Shown: one piece after another, positions 24,501-35,644 of the stretch
Position numbering within the stretch: the stretch's first letter is position 1
Layout of the letters: each line of letters opens with the position of its first letter
Source: Anagrus nilaparvatae
Lineage: Eukaryota > Arthropoda > Insecta > Hymenoptera > Mymaridae
Length of the DNA stretch: 64,000 nt
Direction of reading: 5' to 3'
NCBI GenBank assembly: GCA_022575985.1
Contig: JAKSXM010000014.1
Span: forward strand, 24,304,001-24,368,000
Program-made: the position numbers and the translations under genes
Notes under the pieces: model-generated
Told to the model about the DNA's origin: nothing
What the model saw: only the letters and a program-made list of their open reading frames with translations
The model's database searches: none

Positions 24501-25136
24501 GGATTTTTCATAGACTGACTGACCCGTTTCAAAATTTTTTTGAAAACAAAATAATTTTAAAACTTTCCATTTTCAAAAATTCGTTTGAAAAATTGAAAGC
24601 GGAGTTACCCGTTTTTGCAAATCATGAAAATTAGCTTTCGTTATCATTTTCTTTTATTTTTTTACATTCTTTAGAGTCTAAAACATACTCTTAGGTAGCA
24701 ACTATAAAATGTCATTAGATAATTATTAAAAATATAGTTTTTCTTGAGCTCATCAACTTTATTAAAAAAAATTTCAAAATATATATAAAAAGAATACCCC
24801 AGATCACAGTTTACTTACGTGAGATCTGGAACATTCTTTAGTTTTACGCTCTTGTTTGAAAATGTAAAACTAGCTCTTTAAAACATTTATAAACCATCGG
24901 CTTTAAAAATTTTAATATTAAACTGAAAAAATTTAGAAAGATATATAAATTTAATAATATGCGATCGATGAAAATTTAAAATGCATAAATATTTGTCTAT
25001 ATACTTATAGATACTATAACTCACCAGATGATGCACTTCCACTTGGTCGCAGTGACATCCCAATAGAAGAAATTTCTTCATTATAATAACCGCTATTACG
25101 TGCTTCATATCGATTTCCATTTTGATCAATAGGCAT
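6523..25136 (-). CDS. AREL1: AREL1-like HECT E3 ubiquitin-protein ligase, 927 aa, 14 coding exons
   Basis: Transfers ubiquitin through a HECT thioester; mammalian AREL1 targets SMAC, HTRA2 and ARTS and restrains apoptosis (family knowledge). Coding exons, 5' to 3': 25025-25136, 19416-19572, 15824-16029, 14713-14912, 10275-10512, 9900-10069, 9138-9318, 8844-9055, 8495-8755, 8333-8408, 7792-8207, 7140-7328, 6799-7061, 6523-6625. All junctions are GT..AG, phases agree, and the sum is 2,784 nt. Domains: SAM-like segment (about 62-110), hydrophobic membrane-like segment (about 159-177), filamin-type repeat (about 200-304, ending HVHGSPFLKNFLPG), a second filamin-like part (about 305-421), HECT domain (about 570-927) with IDWGGVRREWFELI, NELIPDNL, LLQFTTG and PTAHTCFNQLCLPDY. 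The catalytic Cys894 lies 33 residues from the C-terminus, as in human AREL1. The start ATG (25136) has an in-frame TAG upstream. The roughly 100-residue N-terminal extension is absent from the human protein as I know it. A distal first exon near 50.7 kb is possible. Confidence 0.94.
10874..11748. mobile_element. Inverted-repeat DNA transposon (PIF/Harbinger-like MITE) carrying a host gene fragment
   Basis: Terminal inverted repeats begin GGCCGTATTTGAAAACG. About 93 bp (10874-10966 versus 11656-11748) look identical, and after a small indel a further stretch around TATCATGATTTTCAGTTAA also pairs. Both ends are flanked by TAA, consistent with the 3-bp TWA target duplication of PIF/Harbinger elements. 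No transposase. The interior holds a pyruvate dehydrogenase E2 pseudogene fragment. It lies in intron 4 of the AREL1-like gene and ends only about 55 bp before the CACGTG boxes of the nested MATH-BTB gene. Confidence 0.75.
11079..11485 (+). pseudogene. Captured fragment of pyruvate dehydrogenase E2 (dihydrolipoyl acetyltransferase)
   Basis: Reads as the C-terminal half of a lipoyl domain (ADKLNEGDLLAEIET, then MGFETPE and GYLAKI), an intron-like AT-rich gap (about 11170-11220, ending TTCCTTCAG), then GTKNVSIGKLVCIIVSDEGS and VAAFKDFKD. A Pro/Ala/Ser linker follows, and the start of the peripheral-subunit-binding domain (GDRIFVTPLARKLAS). Damage: four residues between EIET and MGFE that include the lipoate-bearing lysine are missing in frame; GAA is replaced by stop TAA before GYLAKI; the linker is frameshifted. 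The retained intron indicates capture of genomic DNA rather than a retrocopy. Confidence 0.8.
11804..11942 (+). promoter_or_regulatory. Core promoter and non-coding exon 1 of the nested MATH-BTB gene
   Basis: Two CACGTG E-boxes (11804-11809 and 11813-11818, start-to-start 9 bp) precede a TATAAA box (11875-11880). A putative leader from about 11905 ends at a good donor, G|GTAAGC, at 11942/11943. It lies about 1 kb before the ORF, in the same orientation, with matching acceptors downstream (12690 and 12867). The transcription start is inferred from TATA spacing only. Confidence 0.5.
12691..12783 (+). other. Putative non-coding exon 2 of the nested MATH-BTB gene
   Basis: Bounded by a strong polypyrimidine acceptor (TTTTTTTCAG ending 12690) and a donor TAG|GTAATT at 12783/12784. 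The next acceptor, TTTTCCAG, ends at 12867, and the coding exon starts at 12868. Contains no long ORF. Confidence 0.45.
12915..13943 (+). CDS. MATH-BTB (SPOP/TDPOZ-like) protein, 342 aa, nested in AREL1-like intron 4
   Basis: Probable Cul3 ligase substrate adaptor, by family. MATH domain about residues 20-150 (CNFLFKINNFSNL, IKWFMRLHIQKEW, LTIACSMV); BTB domain about 175-285 (SDITLKIGDKELKSHKCVLG, MDEVLRFIYTRKIKNL, AADKYEIHTLKKICECSL); BACK-like tail to the end. Strongly similar in order and motifs to the protein at 409-1368, so the two are paralogues. First ATG chosen: the 47 bases between it and the acceptor at 12867 have no other start. Near the end, GATT|GTAAGA (13934/13935) is a good donor and TTTAATTTCAG (ending 14011) a good acceptor. 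Splicing there would change the last residues from VR to VNYQSLK, with a stop at 14033-14035. The gene lies wholly inside an intron of the AREL1-like gene on the opposite strand. Confidence 0.88.
   Translation: MSSNSVVSNDVQICELTVNEDSCNFLFKINNFSNLLKNYPQVIDSSEFNFVIRKNIKWFMRLHIQKEWIGIFLHNVSMNSKHLLVNFSFYLINKDNDQVNKKEFFYEFNKEKMTEKMNYGVKNFIEVKHVLNNKEYLFPDDTLTIACSMVTGKNTLKTNRINFIKLGDNVEQQHEFFEQLYSKKIFSDITLKIGDKELKSHKCVLGIASKVFEKGLSKDNLVNTIIVDNISYQIMDEVLRFIYTRKIKNLQNIAKDLLYAADKYEIHTLKKICECSLCENITINNVIELAEIAKVNNAELLKDSVIDFISKNIKILGQKVEFKRLVESDLNLKDKLFWAIVR
16030..17726 (-). other. AREL1-like intron 2, AT-rich part
   Basis: Intronic AT-rich DNA. A short stem (CCCAAATCGC ... GCGATTTGGG, about 17569-17609) precedes the palindromic repeat that follows. 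No coding region recognised. Confidence 0.4.
17727..18499. repeat. Inverted array of about 155-bp tandem repeats inside an AREL1-like intron
   Basis: Outer inverted ends share ACAGCTGCACAAAAA and TCTGATCCTGTAACTAGACC. Between them the left arm has about two and a half tandem units (starting near 17791, 17948 and 18097, each with GATGT.CTAA..CCGAAT and CTCAGATTTTGCC). The right arm has the same units in reverse order and orientation, but about one unit fewer. The centre is near 18190. No transposase. Confidence 0.7.
18500..19415 (-). other. AREL1-like intron 2, remainder
   Basis: AT-rich with long A and T runs; no feature recognised. Confidence 0.35.
19573..25024 (-). other. AREL1-like intron 1 (within coding sequence)
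   Basis: 5.45-kb intron between the first and second coding exons. Contains the dispersed repeat at 21600-21960, an ATT microsatellite (about 23992-24010) and AT-rich unique-looking DNA. ORFs at 20601-20822, 23771-23983 and 24088-24634 have no recognisable domain. Confidence 0.6.
21600..21960 (+). repeat. Dispersed repeat, GGAACATGTT family
   Basis: Contains two AACATGTTYRTAGG motifs, G-rich runs, GTCAAATGGACTTA and ends with AACATGTTCCATGC and GTTGTGTGAAAACAC. The same ordered motifs occur near 29700-29990, 35645-35960 and 42035-42110. Non-coding and degenerate; probably decayed copies of one mobile element. Confidence 0.55.
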
Positions 25137-28100
25137 ATTTACGGTTTTATTATGCTATTTATGTGTATCACTAAATATTTTTATTTTTATTTTTGCAAAG
25201 TCACGCTTTCATGTTTAATTAATAATTGTTGTTATTATTATTTTTTTTCTTCATTTTTTTAAAACCCATTTTTCATTATTTTAAGATGAAGATCAATAAA
25301 CACAGGCAAAAATTTATTCTAAAAAAAAATTATTTAATCTCATAAGCAGTGTTATAGTAAAATAAAATACCATTAAGATTTGTGTAAAGAGTTGAGTAAA
25401 AAATATTTTATTTAAATTTTTATTTAAGTCATACACAAAATTATGAGTTGCTTGCCCTATTTGATTATCAGAATACTTAAAAAAAGCACTAACTAAAAAA
25501 TATTTCTTATGATGACGTTTTTATTTTTCTACTTTTTATTATAGCTTGAATAAAATTTTCTAAAATAATTAAAGAAGTAATTACTGTAGGTAGGAAAAAC
25601 TAAATTAAAATAATAAATACGCTTTTTCATTTTTATTTTCATTTAAGAAAAAAGTTGGTATTTTTTGTTTTACGAAGCTATATCCAAATATTGTTAAATA
25701 TTTATACCAAATATTTATTTTACCAAGAAAACTGATTAAAACGTAAAGCTCTTTATATTATGTAAAATAATTATATATTTATTTTACGTGCTTAACTGAA
25801 AATTTTGCACTTTATGGAGATTAACAAATTTTATCTTTTAGATTATATATTCAAAAGTACAGCATTAAAATTTAGGCTTTTATTATGAAAATTTTTAAGA
25901 TTCATTCGAATTTATTGAAATGCAAATTAAAATTAAGTTACTACCCCAGTAAAAGCAGTTTAGAGTGTTTAGTTCCTGGCCATTATGAGCTTTGGTCTAC
26001 TATAAGTTTTTTGGGTCGCAGATCATGAATTTAACCTCAAATTGGCTCTATAACCCTCAAATTTGCAGAAGCCTGAAATGAATCGATCAAAAATATCCCA
26101 TTTAGAATTAATTTTTGCTAATTCAAGGGTAAATCGCCATTTTTTAGTAGTCAGGGCCCAGAAATTTGTGATCAGTGATCCAAAAAACCCTTATGCACTA
26201 AATTTGGATTTTTAAACTATGAACACAGTAAGAATTCTTTAATCCAGCATTGGCGGAACCGAGGCCATGTCGTAAGGATTATCAAATTCGTCACTAGATT
26301 TAAAGTAAATATATATACACCTGTTTTAAATTTAATAAAACATGCATTTTAAATGTATATTAAGTATTTGGATAACCGGATAAAGCTTTAAAGTTTGAAT
26401 TATTTAAGCCTCTTAAAATTTTATAATTAAAATTTAAAGTTTTTTAGATTTTTTTCTTATAAGCAATTTAATCTTTTTCTTTTTAAAATGTAAGAAATGG
26501 CGCACGTGTACATGTACGTGTATATTTTAATAACTGATTTAAAAATTTGTAAAATTTATAATTTTTAAAACAAAAATTATCTTTATTAATGATGGATAAA
26601 GAAATAATAAAAATGTAAAAATTATCTTATTTTAAGTGGTGCCGGATTATTGGGCTTGGCGGAGCATGAGATGCCAGATTAAAGGATTCTTACTATACAT
26701 AAAAAAATACCCTTTTTAGAGGTAGTTTTTGCAAATTTAAGGGTTTATCGCTAATTTTTATGAAAAAATTCCTCGAAATTCGTAATTAGTGACCTAATAA
26801 ACCTATATTAGACCAAAGTTCATTACAGCCGGTAATTAAACCCTCCCATTCAGCGATTTGACTAGAGTATACCATAAGTAAACACTCTTATAAATAATTT
26901 AATTGAGTTTTTGTTCAACAAAATACTAAGTTTATAAGTAAAGGTAGTTTTCTTAATAAAATTGCAAAAGTAGTAACACAAGGATTAGTCTATATTCGTC
27001 TCATATTTGCACTATTGTTAAAATAAATATTTTTTCAACAAACGACAGCGATCATTAATAGGAAACATTTTTTAAAACAAATTAATTAATTAAAATAGTA
27101 TATTTTGGACCCTTGGTTCGAAAAATAAGACTAACCCTTCAAATATCCGACTGACCAAAGTAAGTTTTTTTCCTCTAACAAATAAAAAAATCCAGCACAA
27201 TCCTTGACCTTAATTAAGTAAAGAATAAATCATTGATATTCGCATTTTTATTTTTCTGGTCACGATTCATAAATATACTATATTTTTACGCGTTTTTTAA
27301 AAAAGTTGATCTTGTTGATATAAAAATTACGATTAACCAAAACTTTAAAAAGATTGCCAAGTTTAGATTGTACTTTATGACAATACTTTCTTAATCTTTT
27401 TTTATTTTTTATCTTTATAATATATTAGACTGGCAGTTTGAAACAAATTGCTAGGATTTTCGACCACTAGGTGAAATTAATGGCTATTTAGCAAAAGAAA
27501 AAAAGATTTTAAAAGTCATTTTGTCACTACCTAAGTACAGTCACAAAATTCGAGGGTTCTTATGTAGCAATTTTTTACATCATATTTTTTTAGCTAATTT
27601 TTATCCATTAGTAATAAAAAATTCAATCATATTTTAGTAACTTGTAGTAAATAAACATTTTTTACAACAAATTTTGGATTATTCTATTTTCTACCGTAGT
27701 TTTATATTTTAGTACTGGGCCAAAACAGTTGTTGCAAGCACCCTTTATGCACTAACATAAAAAAATTGTAAATAAGTGGTAAATTAAAAAAAAAAATTAA
27801 TTTAAAATTGTTAATTTAGAATTTAGTCATGATAATTATGAACGCTAAAATTGATTAAAAATATTATATTACCTAAACGTATTGTTATTTTATATATTTT
27901 TTAAAAAAACCTTGCAAAATTGTTTTGTAATATTCATAAAAAAAAAAACTTTGTTTTGTTTTTTTATTATATATATTCTACATTACGTTACGGTTCATTT
28001 CATTATCAAAAAAAGACTTTTTATATTGTACATAATATTATCTCTTGAAAATCCAAGATTTAAAAAAGAAAAATAAAGGAAAAAAAAAAAATAAGTATGC

Positions 28101-29695
28101 ATACAAAAGATGACAATGAAATTTAAAGCAGGAAATCTCAACGTGACCTACAATATTGTAGAAATTTTTTTCTTTAAATTTTTGGATCATACAAATTTTT
28201 GTTTAAAAACTATACATGAAGTACTTATTGTTGTACAATTTAAAATTTAAAATTTATCGACAAATTCAAAAAAAAAAAAAAATTTTTATATTTTTAATAG
28301 AGGATTTTCATTTTAATTTTTTGAAGGTAAAAAAAAAATAAGAAGTCTTTTTATATGATATAAGTCTTCACAAAGTCATCAGTATTTTACGTGAAAAGAT
28401 TATAGGGGGTTCTGGCGTTTCACCAAAGATAAAATTTATTGCACATTTTCTTTTCACACGTAAACCATTCAACTATAATATATATATATATATATTTTAG
28501 TTGAAGTATCTAGGTATATCAGTTAGACATTTTTATCATAAAATATATTTTTATAAAAATTTTTTTATCAAATAAGGATATAACTAAGAAATATACTATA
28601 TTTTTTTAAAATCATATTTTTTTATTTTTTTTTTAAATATTATTTATACTGATATTTTATTAATATAAGTAAAATATTAGGATTCAATAAGACTTAGGCA
28701 AAAGGATATTTGTAAGTTAGAAGTTACTATTGGGGATCAAGATAAGTTAATATGTATTTAACGTTCAGTCAATATCTAAAGTGCAGGAAAAACTTGCTAG
28801 TTTGGAAGAGGATTATAGTACATTAATTATATCAAGAGTTAAAAGTTTTGTACTACAAAATTACAATATTAAAAAATACAATCAAAATTACAATATTTTT
28901 TGCCTTTGCAGGCGTCAAAAAATATCTTTTATGAAAATCACAATACTCAGATTTTTGTATAAGCGCAATTGACCCTTTTTTAAAGAAAAATGATTAGCAA
29001 AATGATACGAATTAGTGAGCTACCTTAATAGAGTATTTTTTTTTTCATTGTGAGTACTAAGCCCCAACATTGAGTAATTTGTAAATATTATAGACATAAA
29101 AATGCACCATCTGCAAAACTAGAGTATTCTTGCATAAGAGTACTTTGGTCAGTTTTAGGGACTTTAAGTCGACAAATAAATGAAGGTCTATATTATATGT
29201 GCAATAAGCTTTAAAAATTGCTTTGAAAAATGCCTCACATAGCAGGGGCCGCTTTTCCTACATCTTCTAATTTACCTAGGGTTTCTAAGCTTAGCTGGTG
29301 AATAATAATTTATATTACTAAAAAAAAATAATTTTATTTTTTCAAAGCATATTTACAACAAAATTTATTTTCAAAAATAAAAAAAATTATGCATTTTTTA
29401 TCAAAGCAAAAAAAAAAAAAAAGCATATTAAATCCAAAAAAAAATCTAAATTTTATAACTACACACATTTTTTGCCAAAAAATTGTAATTTATTTGGTTA
29501 ACAAAAATTTTTTATTAACAGTTAAACAGAAAATTAAATCCAAAATATTACATGACGTACTTGAAAAAAAAAAAACTTACATATTGGTAAACCCAGTTCA
29601 GGCCAAATATTTAAAAAAATATATAATTTTTTTAAGACTAATATCTGAAAACTTAATTTTTGACTCTAAATTTTATAGGTAATTTAGCACAATTT
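25137..29695. other. Gene-free AT-rich DNA upstream of the AREL1-like start codon
   Basis: A minus-strand acceptor-like AAATATTTAG lies about 30 bp upstream of the AREL1-like ATG, fitting a 5' UTR intron that begins farther right. Degenerate repeat segments related to each other lie around 25970-26230 and 26700-26870. An (AT)n run lies at about 28477-28494. No credible gene. Confidence 0.4.
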
Positions 29696-30095
29696 ATTAA
29701 CATGAAACATATTTACAAGAAGGGGTCCTTAGAAATCCGATAATCAAGAAGGGGGGGTCAAAAGTATCCAAATGGGACTTATAATGGGAATAATACGGGC
29801 TTGGAGAATAAAAATAATTTAGTCTTGGAATTTTAACATCTATTAAAGGAGATAATTTGAAAATAATTATAAAAATAGCAAATTGTATAATAATGTTGCG
29901 TAACATTCATGTATTCTACCTATCCTTCAGCTGTAGTAAACATGCTTCATGTATTTAAGTTGTGTTTACGCAAACCGGTTATAAGCTTTTTTGATGTATA
30001 ATTGTTATCATACCTAAATGTTCCCAATCGTATACAACTGAAATCTATAAGATTAAAGTACAAAAAAAATAAATAGAAAATTATACCTTGATTCC
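29696..30095 (+). repeat. Dispersed repeat, GGAACATGTT family, with second terminus
   Basis: The left part repeats the family motifs (CATGAAACATATTTAC, GGGGGGGTCAAAAG). At 29937-29990 is GTGTTTACGCAAACCGGTTATAAG, matching 42062-42092. The right part (29996-30095) is present in reverse orientation at 44205-44305 (shared TAAATGTTCC.AATCGTATAC). Confidence 0.55.
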
Positions 30096-30660
30096 ATTAT
30101 CTAATTTTATGCACTTGCTAGGAAAATTTGCAATTTTGTAAGTATATAATTTTCGTATCACATAAATATTTTTGTTAAAATTTAGCCACAAAAATATTGT
30201 GTATTTAAGGTATTTCAGTTTAAGACCGTCTTTAAATAATCATTAAATTTTCTGAGTTTTAAAGTATGAAATTCGTGCATGCTATGTGCTGATCTCGGGT
30301 AATAAGGCAAGGAACTGAAACATAACTTAGAAGAAGGAAAGTGTGAAGCTATGAAGGGCTCTTGAGATATTAAGGAGTGTCGTAGATCCTAGAAAGTCAA
30401 AGAATTTTAAAGGTGCTTCAAGGTAATGTGAACACAAGCCCTTTAGCAGGAAACATGATGTTCCAACTTGCTAGAGAAAAGTCAGTAGACTTTCTCTTTA
30501 TAAGCGAGCAGTAGGTTGGATCACGCTCCCTGAACTGGTTTTCGGATAAGCTGGGGAAAGCAGCTATCTAGACAGTGAATCCAAGGAAGGTACTGTACAA
30601 GAAAATGGCTCTGGCAAAGACTTTGTCTGGATTAAAACGCAAGGCGTTACCTACATAAGC

Positions 30661-30993
30661 GTGTACTTAACACCAAACGAGTCCAGAGAGGAATCTCTGA
30701 CCAAACTTAACAGCCAGGAAGATGCAGTAAGGGACATGATCGGTGAAATTGTCATAGCAGGCGATTTCAACGCGAGGGCTGTAAAGTGGAGTATACCCGA
30801 AACGGATACAATAGGAGAGGATATACTTGATCTGGCTGCCAGACTCAACATAGCTGTGCTAAATGTAGGTAACACTACAAATTTCAGAAGACCTGGCTAC
30901 GGACAGATCATCCCGGATATATCTCTTGCAAAAGAAGATTTGGCTGCTAGGATTATAGATTGGCAAGTTCTGGAGGACTTCTCAGCGAGTTAA
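30661..30993 (+). pseudogene. R1-clade LINE endonuclease fragment
   Basis: 110-residue open segment of an APE-type endonuclease. Carries the GDFNA motif (DFN contains catalytic residues) and the IPD motif. The frame is lost after VLEDFSAS at the stop at 30991-30993; the following bases (CACCAATATATCTCTTTTG) would continue the family sequence. No functional promoter or full ORF. Confidence 0.8.
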
Positions 30994-31709
30994 CACCAAT
31001 ATATCTCTTTTGAGGTGCATGACGAGCGGTGACAGACACGAAGAGACGAAGCAAAGAAATGTTGTGGATGGAATATTAAGCGGCTAAACTGCGAAATATT
31101 GGTGAAAATTCTTAGAAGAGGAAAGACTGCTATCCTGAGGAAGGCAGCAAGGTCAGGAAATATTGACGACGTAGAAATATTAGTTACGGAAATCATGAAG
31201 CTGCTGGGAAAAGCATGTAAGAAAAGCCAAGCCAAAAAAAAGAACCCGTAAAAGAAGACCACAAGCCTACTGGTGGAAGTTCCACCGTGGAACGCAGAAA
31301 TAGCCCGTCTAAGGAGTCCAAACTTAACGACGAGAAGGAGAGCCACACGTGCGAGAACCAGAACGGACTCTGCTGAGCTTATGGCAGGGCATAAGCAGGT
31401 ATAGAAAAGCCTGAGACTTGCCATAAGGAGAAGCAAGAGAAAATGCGAGATAGCTTTGTGTAATGCATTGTGGTGCACAATGACCCAAGAGGTCTTGGTT
31501 ACAAAAGAGTCACCAAGAGAATTGGTGCTCTTTCCGCAAGTGGCGTTATGAACGAAGAGGAGGTTAGACGTATAGTTGGCGGACTTTTCCCTACCTTCCC
31601 GGAGAGGGAGGAAGAAAATGACTTAGAAGAAGATGACGAGTAGACTTCCCCGAATTCATCGTGGAGGAGCTTCTAACAGCAGTAGACTCGCTCTAATGCG
31701 TTAAGGCTG

Positions 31710-32144
31710 ATGCGTCACACGTGTGGACCTAAAACTGGAAAGCGAAGGCTTCTTATTTCGGTCACTCACTCTATACTCCTTTATGGTGCAGAAGTATGGG
31801 CTGACTGCATAAGGAAGGTCAGTTATGCATCTAAGCTGACAAGGGTTCAAAGGCAAGGAGCCTTGCAAATTTCCTGTGCCTATCGCACATTGTCGGAGGT
31901 CACTCTAGTCAACGTCGGGATAATCCCGATAGATCTGCTGGCTCTTGAGAGACAGTATATATATCTGAACAAAGAGAGGGAAGGCTTTGATCTCGCAAAA
32001 GCTTTTTCGTACCAGATCAGCCTAAACAAGTGGCAGGACCATTGGACCGACTACTCTGAGAGCAAATGGACGAAGAGGTTGATAGAAGATATATCATCTT
32101 GGATAACTAGAGTGCACAGGGACATCAGTTATTTTTTGACCTAA
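31710..32144 (+). pseudogene. R1-clade LINE ORF2 C-terminal fragment
   Basis: 144-residue open segment corresponding to the region after the RT domain of R1-like elements (LYGAEVWAD, QRQGALQISCAYRTLSE, and WQDHWTDYSESKWTKRLI). Separated from its endonuclease by a deletion of the RT core. Confidence 0.8.
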
Positions 32145-35100
32145 TTCTTAAGCGGACATGAGCTTTTTTCTCCTATCTCTTTCGGATCTAGAAGATGCAT
32201 AGCGCTCCATGTATATACTATCATTTTTTGGGTTTTTAGATTTTTTTTTGCTTAAGGAATTTTTGAGTTACTCCGTACTTGCAGTCATTTTTGGAAAATT
32301 TTGAGTTTTACTTGAAACTTGATTCGAACCATCACTATCTGAAGAAACCGAAACTTTTGGATACAAGAACCAAATTTATAGTAACAATCTTAAATAATCT
32401 TTGAATATAAGTAGGTGATAAGGAGAAAAGAGTAGTAGTATTTATGTCCTTCAAAAATTATATATTTAAATTTTGAACACATTTTAAATAACACGCTGTT
32501 TGTCGCTCACGAGTAATAAAAAGCTTTAGAAAGGTTGTTACTCATTTTTATTAAAAATCCAATAAATTTACATATTCAAAACAAAAATAATTTACAAAAG
32601 AGATTCAATACATAGAAAACTAAATGTCTCAAAATAGATAAAAATTTATTTATTATGACTGCGAAAAAATTCAACATACACTTCGTTCATGCCAAAGGGA
32701 ATTCTAGGCCCAGAACCACCAGCATATATTGTAAAAAGGTTCTCCTAAATAACGCTTTCGCCGGTAAAAAATTTTCCAACAAACTTCCGATTGATTTAAT
32801 TTTTTTAATGTGAACATCATATTTTAAGTCCTAAGAAAGCTATTTTTCTTAATACCCAAGAAGCTCATTTTGATCCAAGAATTTTGTGAATTGGAACTCA
32901 AAGTTGCATACCAAAGTCTAAGTTTATGAAAAATTTTGTCCTTTTTTTAACTTCGTAACACATTTGCAAAATGAGTTTATCTGGTGAAAAACCATGAAGT
33001 GAATTTGAAGTTTACTTCCAAGTTTTTGAAGTAATCTTAGGTATCTTAACTACCTCTAAAAAGCTTTTTATTGTCAATTACTTAAATCTTCTACTAATGA
33101 ATATATTACGTGCTATTTTTGTCTGTTCTTCAATATTTTCAGACTTTTTTCAGAGGCTTGGCGTTTCTGTATGAAAAACTTTAGATCTGAATTAATCGAA
33201 GTTTATTTTAACATTTTATGATTAATGATTTTTAAAGGCATAACTTAATTGATTTCTATTTGAATATTAAAGTTTATGCTAGAATGAGCCTTTCAAAATT
33301 AGGCGAGTAAAAAGTTGAACAGTCACAGCCCGACAAAGTCTAAAAGCTATTTGGTGTATTTTTCAAATTTATTGAGCTCTCCTTGTTAAAAAAATGTGTT
33401 TATTAGATTTTTAACATACATTTTTTTTTGCTGAATATGTCCATATATAAATATATATTAAAGTATAATTTTGTGTTTGAGCCAAAAAATAGAATATTTT
33501 TTTTGTTCTTTTTTTTAAAGTTAATAAATGGTGCGTGAATAGTTTGATATTAATCTTAAGATACTAGTAAAAAAAAATCTGTAAGCAAAAAAAAAGAACA
33601 CTCCATTATTATGTAACATTAATATTTATATTTTTTATTGATCATATTATGATAATAAGTTTATTTAGAGTAAACAAAAGGTAAAAAGAAAAATAAATAC
33701 AATTTTTTTAAGAGTTTAAAAATAGTAATTTTCATCATTATCGTGTATTTTGATTAGATGGTTATAGTTCCTTTATTATTTTTATTTTACTGTTTTATAT
33801 CAAAAGTATAATAATTTGACTTTTTCATTTCTTTTTGAAAAACATAAACATTCATTATTTCAATTACCTAATAAACTTAAAATATAGTTCATGACTGTGT
33901 TAATAAACTAGTTGCATATAATATAAGGTCCTTTGATCAATACTTTTTATATATGAACCGATCTATTGTAACTGTGACTTACCTAAACCCAAAATCCTAA
34001 AAATATCAATAACAACTTTTTTGCATTTCAGAAATTTTAAATTAAAATTTTAACTTTAGGTTGTTTTCAAGGAGAAGAAAATATTCGTGATAATACTAAG
34101 AATTTTTTGAAAAGCTAAAATTTTTTTAATTTTAATTTAAGTTGGTAACCCTGATGAATATAATTTTTTCATATACGTAAAGTTATAAGGTACGAGCTAA
34201 ATAATAAAAATTCGATAAAGTATAATGTCGAAAAATGGACATTTGGTTTATTGGCTAAATCAGAGAGAAATTAATTGGAAATTATTGCATTGAAAAAAAA
34301 AAAGATAGCTGGGGGTCATATATTATTTGACGCAATTACATGATGGATGAACCTGTTTTTTAGCGTTACTATATATAATGTTAATTTATATTGCATGTAC
34401 TATTATTATATGGTTGGTGGTAAATGAAAAAAAATTCTCTGATTTTTGAACGATACACTTTTTTTTTTTTGATATACTCCAAAAAACCCAATGATTATCA
34501 GATATGTGGTTCTATAGTTCTTGGAGATCCATGTAAATAAACTTAGATATCAAGATTTTTCCGATGTAATAATTTCATCCTGACATATTTTTTGTATAAT
34601 TTTGTGCTTTAAAAACAAAATTTATATTATTTTAAAACCGATTAACCCATATATAAATTCCAATTTTTTTATTTGAAAAAAACTATTGACTTCGAAAATT
34701 GTTTAATCTCTTTTTTTTTTTTTTATTATCATTAGTTTACAAATTGTTAGTTGTATTAAAAAACTTTTATTTATTTACATACGATTTTTAATATTATAAA
34801 TTTTATAATATAATGTTTATTTTTATTTATTTATACTTATTCGAACAACAAATATTTGTAAAATAAGCAAATATATAAAAGTTATAACTAAATTCAATTT
34901 TTGAATTTTATGATACTAGATAATACTAGTTTTAAATAAAATTTATTGATTTTTTCTATTTTTTTTTTTTACTTTATATTTTATTAATTACAGCAAAAAA
35001 TTGATTTTTTATATATATTTAATGTAAATGTTTTTTTTTATTTTTACTTATTTTATTGCATATGCAATTCTACTAAAATAATAAATTTTTTTTGAAATTG

Positions 35101-35644
35101 TTTTTATATTTATTTTATCTGAAGATTGATCAAGTGCACTATAAAAAACTACAATTTTTATTAATTTTGTCACACAAGTTTTACTAATTTAAAAATTTTT
35201 TTAATGTAGTACATAAAGTATAAAGAATGAAATTTTTTTATCTATTTACTATTCATGCATATATGGTTACAAAAACGATTAAATTAATATACTAATTTTA
35301 TAATGCAACTTAATCAGATTTTTTGAATTCGAAGTAGAGAACTAGAAAGTAGAAAAAGATTATAAATATGTAAATTTTTTCAAAAGGCTTGCTTTAGTTT
35401 TACTTCACCATTTTGACTAGATATAGCACGCAAGTAATTTGAAATCGTTACCCAATTTGGAACACCGAACTTTAAAACACTCGATGGGCTTTCTTCTCAT
35501 GATTTCGAAATCGCTGAGTTATTAAAAGAGTACATTAAGTATCAACATAGAATAATATTAGACACATAAATTTTGATATTTGTGTGATTGCTAGCACAAA
35601 TGCTTTCTGAGTTCACGCTACAGTGAAAAAAAATTTTGGTTGCC

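Larger units (their letters stand above)
30280..32230 (+). mobile_element. R1-clade LINE remnant, RT deleted
   Basis: GC-richer island in AT-rich DNA. It starts with an endonuclease N-terminus (about 30410-30650, broken by stops and frameshifts), then open endonuclease sequence 30661-30993 with YLTPNES, EIVIAGDFNARAVKW, LNVGNTTNFRRPGYGQ and IPDISLA, all typical of R1-clade retrotransposons. A broken linker region (30994-31680) leads directly to the C-terminal part (31710-32144: SILLYGAEVWAD, RVQRQGALQISCAYRT, VGIIPIDLLA). The reverse-transcriptase core expected between them is missing. It ends near 32230 after a Cys/His-like remnant. Not functional. Confidence 0.85.

Noticed and set aside
23771..24634. 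Cluster of small plus-strand ORFs in AREL1-like intron 1
   Set aside because: Overlapping frames, no domain, no splice-consistent extension.
28470..28500. AT dinucleotide run and other simple repeats as possible arrays of interest
   Set aside because: Ordinary microsatellites in AT-rich DNA; no CRISPR-like spacing anywhere in the window.
28781..28972. 63-codon ORF starting MQEKLASLEEDYS
   Set aside because: Starts like a coiled coil, but the rest is low complexity and no splice context joins it to anything.
30990..31478. 162-codon minus-strand ORF
   Set aside because: Antisense shadow of the R1 LINE linker region; the plus strand gives R1-like text in fragments.
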